A stretch of 64,000 nucleotides of DNA, from assembly GCF_963966145.1 (NCBI RefSeq), contig NC_091046.1, positions 1,116,001 through 1,180,000 on the forward strand, given 5' to 3'. The stretch comes from Tenebrio molitor. Its lineage: Eukaryota; Arthropoda; Insecta; Coleoptera; Tenebrionidae. Of the stretch, positions 44,389 to 53,310 are shown piece after piece. The notes beneath the pieces are model-generated. The model made no database searches. It was given only the letters and a program-made list of their open reading frames with translations, and was not told the DNA's origin. Each line of letters starts with the position of its first letter. Within the stretch, counting starts at the first letter, position 1. A program made the translations under genes and the position numbers.

Positions 44389-45293
44389 TAGTGTTGTGAG
44401 GTCCGGTAATTGACTTAGTCAATGACCCATTTGACCGGTCAATAATTGTTATATGACTTGACGAATTTGACCAGTCATTCTTAAAATTTAAATTTGCCGC
44501 TTATAATGTTGAAGATTATAGGATATGATGACTGTTTGACTGATGAGATGAGGTTATGTTGATTTGTCTGATTTCATTTAATACCTGTTCACTTTGTATT
44601 GACCGTCAGTGGTGCAAATCGCACACACTTGGCATTAACTTTCATTCGAGTTGTCATAGTAACAGGTCAGTCATTTGCACCACTGACGTTCAATACAAAG
44701 TGAACAGGTTTTACGTAGCTGCTGACAATGAAGAAATCGATTATATCAATAAATAAGTAAATTATGACAATGAAACATTGTGGAAAGCTTTTTATCTATT
44801 AGGAAGAAGTGGTTTTTGTTTTTCAATCGTTTTTGTGTCTTCTTAACATGACATACCATATATTTTTATTTTCATAAAATACTTTAGGTACCTACTTTTT
44901 TAAATTCTAAACGAATGTTTAAGTATTTTAAAAGAAACTAAAAAACTGAAAATACATACAGAGAGTTGTGTTGAAAGTTTTAAAGCGTTTTAAATTAACA
45001 AAAAGTTCAAATTCAAGCAAATATGTTAAAGAAAAAACAAAGTACAACTTCAAACAATTCAAACTTAACCTCACTTACACAATTTTAGAACAATAATTTA
45101 TCGATCAATAAATCTTATAAAAAATTGAATTTAGAACCATTATTTGGTATTAAAATAATCCTTGACATTGAAAGAATCATTTTGTGATGTTTAACTGGTT
45201 CCTACTTTTTGACCAATAATGACTGCTAATTGACCGATCAAGAACTGGTTAACTTTGACCAAAAATAAATGACCGGTCATTTATCCATCACTA
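44389..45293. mobile_element. Non-autonomous hAT-like element with perfect 8-bp TSD
   Basis: The flanks are identical 8-bp copies CATAAAAG (44381-44388 and 45294-45301). The termini are TAGTGTTG and, in complement, TAGTGATG. The subterminal regions carry several GACCGGTCA-like and TGACC motifs in both orientations. An 8-bp duplication with TAGTG-type ends is the hallmark of hAT elements. No transposase is present in the 905 bp. A palindromic MITE is nested at 44583-44709. Confidence 0.85.
44583..44709. mobile_element. Hairpin MITE nested in the hAT-like element
   Basis: ACCTGTTCACTTTGTATTGA and the following CGTCAGTGGTGCAAAT pair with their complements at 44672-44709. The 127-bp unit would form a single stem-loop. 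No coding capacity. Confidence 0.75.
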
Positions 45294-45301
45294 CATAAAA
45301 G

Positions 45302-46148
45302 TGAGCATTGTTTTGCGTTAATTTTTACAGAAATTACAATATTTAAACAACGTAATTTTTACTTTTTGAAACTTTTGTCTTGGGTTCTGTAAAAATATGA
45401 GTTTTCGGTGAATCCCCCCAATAAGTTTCTCCGTTAACCGCCTATTAAATTTATAAAAATAAGGGAACTTTTACATTCCACTACAATCGCTGTAAATCAT
45501 CAACGCTTGTCAAAATAATTCTTCACACATCAACAAGTCAAGAAGATGCGAATTGTTGACTTGAGCATTGGCCAGTTCTGATTCTTCATGGCAGAGAAGC
45601 TTTCGGAAGAAATGTAGCCGGCATGAGGTATAATACCAGCAGACATTTAAAACGTGTGGAACGTCCAGTTTTCACTTGACTCCCATCAGGTACATCTTTT
45701 TACGATCCCTTCGGATGGCGTCGATTCAGAATAACTAGTGAGATGTTCCCCGCGTCTCTCTTTTGCAGATTTACCGTTCTTCACAAACTATTTTATCACA
45801 GATCTATATTCGAGTTTCCACAGCGCAAACAATCCACTTGACACGATGCTAATTAATTATTGTTTACTCGAGAATTATCAAAGCAACTGAAATGATATTT
45901 AATAACCACTCTCGTACCCTGTGTGTGCATATATTCCAATGCGAACTTTACCCCTCAAATGTCTCTATATGCGAGGCTCCGCAGGACGGCCCTCGTAACA
46001 GAATAACTTTCACAATTACCCACAACAATGCAGCATCTTGAGATACGCTTCATAATCTTTCAACTGTTTAAATATTAAGTACAGAACAAGAAGTACAAGA
46101 TGTACAGAAACAGGTGTGTACATTTTACATAATTTTTCTCTTTAGAAG
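45302..46148. other. No gene recognised
   Basis: No recognisable domain. A CTCTCTTTTGCAG acceptor-like site at about 45768 is followed by 27 open codons without a recognisable motif; I do not call an exon. Confidence 0.3.
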
Positions 46149-46163
46149 TACCGAGTGACTATA

Positions 46164-46633
46164 CAGGGTGTAACAGAAATAGGTGCATTAATTTTAACTG
46201 GTAATAGAACTCGTCAAAAGGAACAACTTTTCTATCTAACATTTTGCCGAAACACGATGTTTAACTCCAAAAAAAAAATGGAGAGATTTTTCACTAAAAT
46301 AGTCCTACGCCACCAAATACTGCAATGGCTAATTGAGATCAGCGCTAATATGAAAAAAACGTCCATTTTCATCCAGAAAACGTGTTTTAACGCAGAAATC
46401 GAAATTCAAACAAATCCGCCCGTATAGCAAAAAATCCACTTCGTAAGAATTTGGTTGTTTCACGTTTTTAGGTAGCTTAGTTTTGGAGATATGAACGGTT
46501 TTAGGAAAATATTTCCTACTTTTTTTAAGCCATTACGCAACGTTTTTCGCCAAAATGGCAGAGAGAAAAATTGTTCCTTTTGATGAGTTGTATTACCAGT
46601 GAAAATTAATGTACTTATTTCTGTTACACCCTG
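46164..46633. mobile_element. 470-bp MITE with CAGGGTGTAACAGAAATA ends
   Basis: Inverted ends of about 90 bp share CAGGGTGTAACAGAAATA, ATTAATTTT, ACTGGTAATA and TCAAAAGGAACAA, with TA on both sides. It is nested near the left end of outer MITE copy 2. Non-coding. Confidence 0.85.
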
Positions 46634-46764
46634 TATAAATGATTGAAAATTATTTTGTTATGTTGGTAACACATTTGAAATATTTAGTTGGCAACATCGT
46701 TGGCATGACACACGTAATTTTTGAAATTGAAACAAACGTCAAAAAAATCTAAATCGACAATGTA

Positions 46765-47102
46765 CAATCGCGGCCATCCAAAAGTGAACGATATCTTGCG
46801 AAAATTTCCGTATTTTTCGTTAGATTAAATTAGGCTTTGTTCATTGGCGTTCGTGCAGCAGGAAGATGCAAGACTTACTGCAATGTAATTCCTTCGCCAC
46901 AGCAACCAACGACCAATTTTCTTCTTGCTTTGGAATAGCCCTAGGGATCTGAATTGGAGTGAGATGTCGTGGCATTTAAAAAAAATAGTTTCAAACATTT
47001 TTTTAACGCTAGTGTCAAACTGTGACATTTTAGAACGCCTATGATTTCAAGTAAAAATCAAACTATGAAATAAAAACGTTCACTTTTGGATGGCCGCGAT
47101 AG
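46765..47102. mobile_element. Inner MITE, CAATCGCGG/CTATCGCGG ends, CCATCCAAAAGTGAACG core
   Basis: Inverted ends TCGCGGCCATCCAAAAGTGA plus ACG, with TA on both sides. It lies at the same position of the outer MITE as 43283-43406 does in copy 1, but its interior is unrelated and 338 bp long. Confidence 0.8.
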
Positions 47103-47247
47103 TACTTCGTGACTTAACCTAACCTAAATAAAAATGAGTGACAGATGATGCACGAGAAGACTTGCACTACCAAATGCATCAGTGTTGCCAATCCACTATT
47201 TTCCTTCAGTCATTTATAGTCACTCGGTACTTTCCCAAATACACGTT

Positions 47248-47634
47248 TTACATTTTCATAAGTACTGTTTTCGATGAATGACGGGAGTTTAAGGTTGGCA
47301 ACACTTTTTCGAAATGATTTATCTTGATTTGATCAGTTCCTTTGCGGTTCACTTTTATTTTTCGAGTTTTTACAACAAGTCTGTCGACCAGAGCTTGCGA
47401 AATGCAGCTAGATTGAGCGCCAGAGTTTAAGAGCGCTGAACAATCCGTGTAGAATCCATCTGCTGTCCGGATAAGCATAATAGCCATTGCGCATAGAACT
47501 TCTTGTCTGTTTTTGCGGGTCGCTAAGATTCCGTTTTTTAATAAACCTGAACAATTTTTCTTCGCAGTAATAATTGCACTAGGCTTATTTACCATAACAA
47601 GAACTTCTCGATCAATAAATGTTCGTTTTGTCAA
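47248..47634 (-). pseudogene. BEL/Pao-type protease fragment with lost catalytic Asp
   Basis: The minus-strand frame contains VLCAMAIMLI, then CSALLNSGAQSSCISQALVD, then KTRKIKVN. This matches the start of the retropepsin-like domain of BEL/Pao retrotransposons (family usually LLDSGAQ-S-I), but the catalytic Asp is Asn here. The downstream half (ADP-F through the Q-T-x-x-GWV region) is missing. It abuts outer MITE copy 2. The related intact frame at 48965-49564 is on the same strand, and the two share roughly 40 percent of positions over the common region by eye. Confidence 0.65.
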
Positions 47635-47639
47635 TTTGA

Positions 47640-48041
47640 AAAACCACCCGGTCTTGAAGAGGGGGTTGATAGTAGTGAGGGTTTTGTGGAATTAAATCAA
47701 ATGATAAAATTTAGAATTAAATTTGTCAATCGTTAGAACAGTATCAAGTCAATTTTAATATTTCTTTGTGATGATAAAAAATAATTAAAAAAGTTAAGTA
47801 TATAAGAAGATTAGACAGACATTCCCAAATTTCGTTTGTCGGAACATTTTACTGACTACATAATCTAATTCTCGCATACTCTCGTAAAATTCAATTTGAA
47901 TTCACGGTGCAAGGTGCATTAAAGTACCTCAAGAACGAAGCATGCAAAAATGTGTAGCAGAGTTGGAAATAATAATTTTATTGCCTTAGCTCAAATAGGG
48001 TGAAACGTTTTATTCCTAACATAATAATCACGTATTATACA
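47640..48041. other. AT-rich DNA between the two protease-related frames
   Basis: No gene or repeat that I can recognise. A pseudogene upstream region or 3' flank of the intact protease frame is possible but not visible. Confidence 0.3.
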
Positions 48042-48170
48042 AGGTGTTATTGAAATGCGCGGACAAATTTTAACCACGAGCTACTGGCTTCGTGTAGAAC
48101 TCGGAAAATTTTTTTAAAAAATTCTGGCAAAAAATAATATGACATTTATTTTCATTGTCATTAATTTTGA
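48042..48170. mobile_element. Solo end of the 4.9-6.2 kb inverted-repeat family
   Basis: TGAAATGCGCGGACAAATTT, ACGAGCTACTGGCTTC, TAGAACTCGG and a TTCTGGCAAAAAATAATATG tract match the arms of the composite element at 4901-6191. The opposite end may be the CTTGTATA near 48430, but the match is weak. Confidence 0.6.
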
Positions 48171-48174
48171 TGCA

Positions 48175-48870
48175 ACATATTTTAATTTTTTTCTCGGAAA
48201 TTTTGTTATCAAACGGTATAGATTTTTATGCCATTTCAATCAGAAAAAAAGCTCTAACAGAATCAATAAAAAAATTATAGGTTACAATTTGAACAATAAA
48301 AGTTGCCCATTGCCCATAAATGGGTAGATGGTATGAAAATTATATGCTCACTCAGGTTTGTAGTGTTTTAGAGCCATTTGGTTTCTTGTATAATTTTTTT
48401 CATTTGAGTGGGCTGTTTTTTTAAGACAGCTTGTATAAAATCAATTGTTAAGAATTTTTTTAAATATTTTAATCATACCTAAACTTCAAAGCGTATTTGC
48501 TCTGAGCTCACAATGAGTACGAATGCTATAAAATATTTAAGAGGTCCCTTTACTTTTCTGAGAAGGTAGAAATTTATCTCATTAATTATTACCTGGACTA
48601 GTTGGGATAATTAACCCACTTAACCCACCCTTGTTGTTCAGCTTAAGGCTTAAAGTTAACTGGAAAAAATATTCTTAGAAGAAGAAGCAACGCTCCATAA
48701 GAAATTTTAGGTATTTTACAATTGCTGTTCTTTCCAAGAATCCAAAAGAAGTGTTTTTGTCTAAGATCAACACAAAATACCCAAAGTTAAAATAATTTTT
48801 TTAGAACTAGGTATGTATGTATTTCGAAAAGCAGGTGTGGATAATCACAAATTAAAAACTAAAATGTTTT
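48175..48870. other. AT-rich DNA downstream of the protease gene
   Basis: No recognised gene. It lies beyond the putative cleavage site of the minus-strand protease gene. Confidence 0.3.
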
Positions 48871-48876
48871 TAGGTA

Positions 48877-48882
48877 TTTATT
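48877..48882 (-). terminator. Poly(A) signal AATAAA of the protease gene
   Basis: AATAAA on the minus strand 83 bases after the stop codon of the intact protease frame. Position is typical for a 3' untranslated region, though the hexamer is common in AT-rich DNA. Confidence 0.4.
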
Positions 48883-48964
48883 TATCCAACTACATATAAA
48901 GTTTATAAAGTAAATTACTGGTCGATTAAATAATTAAAGTAAATGTCCGTTCTCTTCCTTCCTG

Positions 48965-49564
48965 TCACTCTAACGTTGGAAAATTGGCATTTCCCACAAC
49001 TACCCATCCAAATTTCGTCTCTTGCAAGATCGGATGACAAGGAAACACTTTGAACCTTCGATTACCCAACACTTCCCAGAACAACTCCCCACCTATCAAC
49101 AAATCGACAGGCCGCGAGATGTAAAACTCCGGATCCGCCAGTTCCAAATCTTGCGGGATCATCACCGAAGAGACATCCAAAGTTTGCGCAGGAATATTTT
49201 TGGTAGCTTGAGGTAGCACCATACACGTCATATAAACACCAAAGTCCCCATTCTTCGACATTATTTTAACATCAGCCGCCCCCCGGATACGACTTATGTG
49301 CACCTGATTTGCTCCCTCCAAATTCACGTCCACTTCTCGCGTTCTAATCCCAATCATGTCGACAAAATTTTGCGAAATGCAGCTGCACTGAGCCCCGGAA
49401 TCCAAGACCGCCCTACATGGGGCGTAAACTCCTTTTTCCACCTCGATCAGGACAACGGCGGTGGCAAACAGGACGCTCTGGTAGTTTCCTGAAGTGTAAA
49501 GGCTGACGGGTCTGCGTGGGTCGGTGGAGTTTCGTCTTTTCAAAAAATCCAAACAATTGCCCAT
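48965..49564 (-). CDS. Intact BEL/Pao-type aspartic protease domain gene, 199 aa
   Basis: The minus-strand ATG at 49564 opens 199 codons. Residues about 28-192 cover the complete peptidase region of BEL/Pao retroelements: SVLFATAVVLI, catalytic Asp55 in LDSGAQCSCIS, LADPEFY, VDLLIGGELFWEVL, then LQETKFGWVVVG near the end. Retropepsins act as dimers, so one Asp per chain is expected. The protein stops just after this domain: no gag, reverse transcriptase or integrase is encoded. Eleven bases upstream of the ATG is a strong acceptor (TTGTTGCAG) of a 68-bp intron (49643-49576) with donor CAAG|GTAAGA, and an AATAAA follows the stop. The N-terminus MGNCLDFLKRR fits an N-myristoylation/palmitoylation signal, but could also be a remnant of the gag zinc-knuckle region. 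It may be an exapted protease gene or simply a well-preserved fragment. Confidence 0.6.
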   Translation of the reverse strand: MGNCLDFLKRRNSTDPRRPVSLYTSGNYQSVLFATAVVLIEVEKGVYAPCRAVLDSGAQCSCISQNFVDMIGIRTREVDVNLEGANQVHISRIRGAADVKIMSKNGDFGVYMTCMVLPQATKNIPAQTLDVSSVMIPQDLELADPEFYISRPVDLLIGGELFWEVLGNRRFKVFPCHPILQETKFGWVVVGNANFPTLE

Positions 49565-49575
49565 CGCAGAGCTTT

Positions 49576-49643
49576 CTGCAACAAATTTCAATTAGACAAT
49601 TTGAAAGTCAAAAACTGAGACAATTTGGGAGAAAGAGTCTTAC
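49576..49643 (-). other. 68-bp 5' intron of the protease gene
   Basis: Donor AAG|GTAAGA and acceptor TTTGTTGCAG|AAAGC on the minus strand. The upstream exon (above 49643) would be untranslated; its 5' end is not defined. Confidence 0.5.
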
Positions 49644-49719
49644 CTTGATGCTTTAGCAATAATCACACAACACTACACTTTTTCTTGATGTTGAGATGAG
49701 GTTTTAAAATTATTGGATT

Positions 49720-50222
49720 CTTTGAGAGGAATTCTGGTGAAAATGATTGGACTGCACAAAAATTCAAGGACGTAGTTGTCACCACAAGACTAACTTGAGG
49801 AATAAATGTTTCGAAAATTTTGCAAAACTAGTCGTTTTTGAGGGTGGGGGGTGGTTCGGGTGATTGGTTTAACCGAAGACATTTTTTGAGTGGGAGTAGA
49901 TCTAATCTCGATCATTCTCTTTGGTTTTGAATTTTGTCCCGTTTCAAAACGAATTAAAAATCATATTTTAAAAATTTCAATTCCAAAATGTCAACGCACA
50001 TAATACAGGGTACTAAATAATGAATGTGCATTTAGATTGGGTACAATATCTAGCAAAGCAACTAAAATCATTGTTATTTAGAATTACTTTTTGAACAATT
50101 TTCTCTTCAACTTTAATTTTTTTTAATTCAGTCTGTCATCTGGAACTTTGCTCGTTTCAGCAAGGCCAGGAGATTCGTCATTTTGTAATGGTTTCGATCA
50201 AGTGCTAGAAAAAAGTCGACTT
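49720..50222. other. No gene recognised
   Basis: Upstream of the protease gene. It may hold its promoter, but I see no clear core elements. A TACAGGGTAC terminus-like motif is at about 50006 without a partner. Confidence 0.3.
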
Positions 50223-50234
50223 CAAATTATGTTT

Positions 50235-50335
50235 TTTGCATATCGTAATGAAAGTGGCACTTTTTACACGCAAAATCGTAGTGAAAGTAGCACTTTTTTA
50301 CACGAAAAATCGTAGTGAAAGTGGTACTTTTTTTT
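50235..50335. repeat. Three tandem copies of a 37-40-bp unit
   Basis: The unit contains ATCGTAGTGAAAGTGGCACT followed by a T-run and ACACG. It lies between TTTTTTGCATATCG and its complement CGATATGCAAAAAA near 50445, which may make the region part of an inverted-repeat element. Confidence 0.65.
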
Positions 50336-50339
50336 GCAT

Positions 50340-51263
50340 CATTTTATTCCATCTCCTTGGAGATGATTGTCAAAGCATACCTATTTTTTTCTTTTTTTTG
50401 TAATTCTTCATAAATCCTTTTAGACCAAATTTCTCAACTTTTTCCGATATGCAAAAAAATAGTGTGTACAACACGGTATGAAAGTCTCTTTTTTTCACTT
50501 ACGCCCTCGTTAATCAATCTGCGAATTCGTGAAAAAAAGTATGACTGTCATAACTAGTTGTACAAATAACTATTTCACATTGTTCAATTCAGCAAGTGAT
50601 TAATTTCTCAAAATCAGAGACTCGCATTTTAAATGTTTCCGATACTAATGTCACTTTTTCCTCACTCTTAGTTTATAACTTTTATCGTAATAAAAATCTT
50701 AAATGTTACTTACAAAAATCTAAGTTTCTTGAATTTTTTATGACAGTGAAATCTGTAAAAAAACACTTTCACAAAATCATAATAGTCACTCAACTATCCA
50801 GAAGAAAAGGTCCCAGGTAAATGTTTCTTCCAAGATTAATTTCCTGGCTACCCTGTTGCGAAGCAGACCCAGGTGTTTGTGTATTTACCATAATTAGCAA
50901 TTACCTGGAAGTAAATAAGCAAATTTCTAGGAATTTTCATGATCTCTCAAGTTGCTCCCGACAATTATTGTAAACAAGTATATTTGCAATAAATGAAATT
51001 TTCTAATACATCTTATTTTTTATTTTTTCTCAAATTTAAAATTTGTCAGTTTTAAATATGACACAAAAGTATGGCGTACTACTGAAAAAATAGTAAGTAT
51101 AAATAAAGCTAAAATAGTAGGTATAAAAAAATAAATCTGTGGAAGAATGACAATGATCTGCAAAGATTCACTCTTAAAAAATTGAGTTAACCCGTCCCAG
51201 GATTTAAAAAAATCAACAATTTCGATTTTATCAAATTACTTCTACATTGACACTCGCACTGTA
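50340..51263. other. No gene recognised
   Basis: AT-rich DNA with chance open frames only. Confidence 0.3.
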
Positions 51264-51481
51264 CAGTCGCGAGCCATTAATTTTGACCGTCAATGTCATT
51301 TCAAAATTTGGTTAGATTGTCACAAATTTAAAAAAAGTCCCTGCCTGATTATGCCCATGTCAACGAAGTGTAGAAAAAAGGGAAAAAATGGCATGATGAT
51401 ATTTACAACTGTTTTACAATGGAGCTTTTTCGATTGCGTCAAAGAATGACATGGACGACTAAAATTTATTGCTCACGACTG
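51264..51481. mobile_element. 218-bp MITE with CAGTCGCGAGC ends
   Basis: Inverted ends share CAGTCG(C/T)GAGC, ATTTT, CGTC and ATGTCATT, with TA on both sides. It lies within 6 bp of the next MITE. It belongs to the TCGCG-ended class seen at 19055, 43283 and 46765. Confidence 0.75.
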
Positions 51482-51487
51482 TACATA

Positions 51488-51754
51488 TTGGGTGATTCAA
51501 AATTATTGTAGATATGTATGGCAACTATGTACAAAAATGTATGTGGCAACTCTGGATAGAGTTGACATTTCTTTGACACTCCATAGTCGCGCGATTTTTA
51601 AAATTGTCAAATCAACGTGCAATGGTATAAAAAGAATCAAATGCACGCTTATGAAATGTCATACAAATGTCAACTCTACCCCACCGACACCGTTGCCACA
51701 TAAATTTTCGTACATAGTTGCCATACTTATCCATGATCATTTCGAATCACCCAA
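51488..51754. mobile_element. 267-bp MITE with TTGGGTGATTC ends
   Basis: Inverted ends of about 70 bp share TTGGGTGATTC, AAAT, GTATGGCAACTATGTAC and ATGTGGCAAC. TA occurs on both sides. Non-coding. Confidence 0.85.
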
Positions 51755-51756
51755 TA

Positions 51757-53119
51757 TAATAGACATGCACTGTCAACTTTTACCAGAGAGGATTTATTTA
51801 TTTAATTTTTACATATATTTTATTTAGGTATTGTAAAATATGTAGAAACAAAATTAAAATTGTTCCAAATTTCTACTTCTTGAAGTACTGTATTAAATAA
51901 AAAGTCTTTTTGCCATTTTAGGTTGAAAAATTACCACCTTGAAAGGGTTCCAAGAATTCTGAAATTCTTCCCACGGAAAACAGTAATTATGTACTTCACT
52001 AAAAAAAAATATTGGAAGGTGTTATTTATGTTCAAATTAGTTCTCTACCTGCTCTTTCTCAACTATACCTGTACAGGTAAATTAAAAATGAATGCCGAAC
52101 GAAGCTCAAGATAGCCATGGCTGTTATGTATCTTTTCGGTCTGTGCTTAGCCATTCTGCATTCAAGAGTTGTGACGTTAAAAGTTGAGGGTACAATAAAC
52201 CCTCTTATTAAACTAGTATAATACACTTGTACTTAACCAAATTTTACTTAATTTGCTACAAAACAAGACACAAAATGAATTTCTGGTAAAATGGCTGGCC
52301 TCATTATTATTTTCACTGCCATTTCATAGAAACAATTATAAATATGCATACTTCAACATGGTGACAAATTTTCAGCTGGTTACCTATGTTGGTAGTGGCA
52401 CTAGAAAATTAATTCTATCCGACTCATATTTTCAAATTATATTAATTATTTTATATTACAGATATAGTGGTGTGGGTTCGCTACGCTTGTGTGTGTAAGC
52501 TTCCCTCTTGTAAAAAATAATGCATGTTGCATGGTAAACTATAATTTCTCTGTTCTTAAAAGTTTACTCTTTTTTGTTGTTGTTCCATCTATTTCATCAA
52601 TATTTCTCAAGGTGGCTATTCAATTTTTGTCGATTGTTTCAATGTTATCTTCTTCATTCTGTCATTTTTTGATGTGTTGTCACAGGATTATCTGTTGCAT
52701 AAACAACAAATTGGAGAAGATTCGAAGACAACTTGTTTGTCACAACGCTAACTACGTTGTTATAACTTATCCGAGAGATAAGAAACAAAATCGATTTTTT
52801 TTTTTTTAGTTTCTAAATGTCCAAGTGGATGGTCTGCATAAAAAAGTCGTAGCTACAACACTAATTGGCTATTTGTGAAATTGTTTAATAAATCATTTAT
52901 TATATTTTTGTAATGAAATATCGTCTCACATTATGGAGACATTTTTAGAAAATTAATTATCCAGAATATACTATTCCCTAAAATTGTTTTTGCTAAAACA
53001 ATCTTTTTTGTTTTTTTTTAAACTCAATTACTTTTCGATCATACAAACAACATGTGGTCTATTTGCTCTGACAGATTCATCTCTGGATCCATTTAATTCC
53101 GAAAATAATTAAGATATAT
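51757..53119. other. AT-rich DNA, possible membrane-protein remnant
   Basis: A plus-strand frame at 52489-52809 encodes hydrophobic segments followed by HRIICCINNKLEKIRRQL, a layout loosely like part of an insect chemoreceptor, but there is no diagnostic TYLV-type ending and no continuing exon. I do not call a gene. Confidence 0.2.
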
Positions 53120-53309
53120 CAGATGTTCACTTAAATGTGTCCTTAAAGTTGCCGTTAAAAAGTTTATTGTGAACACACCACGGATCAGCTGTTTAAATCT
53201 AACCTCATTTTTTGCGTTGTTTGTGTTTTTCCTATGCAGACTGACGAGTGGTGCGTTCACAATCGACTCTTCAACGCCATTTTTGAAGATAAATTTAAAT
53301 GAACACCCG
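53120..53309. mobile_element. MITE, CGGGTGTTCATTTAAATTTA family, second full copy
   Basis: Same family as 4328-4531: GGATCAGCTGTTTAAATCT, GCGTTGTTT, GTGCGTTCACAATCGACTCT and the terminal ATTTAAATGAACACCCG. The left end is more diverged than the right. Confidence 0.8.
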
Positions 53310-53310
53310 A

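Larger units (their letters stand above)
46151..47227. mobile_element. Outer MITE copy 2, inverted, with two nested MITEs
   Basis: Same family as 43162-43528 but in opposite orientation, with TA at 46149-46150 and 47228-47229. It is interrupted by MITEs at 46164-46633 and 46765-47102. Removing the first joins GAGTGAC to ATGATTGAAAATTATTTTGT as in copy 1. Confidence 0.8.

Noticed and set aside
45768..45852. Acceptor-led 27-codon frame
   Set aside because: No recognisable residues, donor or poly(A) signal; could be chance.
47248..47634. Active protease
   Set aside because: The catalytic Asp is replaced by Asn and the second half of the domain is missing.
48965..49564. Certain host-domesticated gene
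   Set aside because: The MGNC start might derive from a gag zinc knuckle, and copy number is unknown; I keep domestication as a hypothesis only.
52489..52809. Gustatory-receptor-like exon
   Set aside because: Only general hydrophobicity and one basic helix match; no diagnostic C-terminal motif or adjoining exon.
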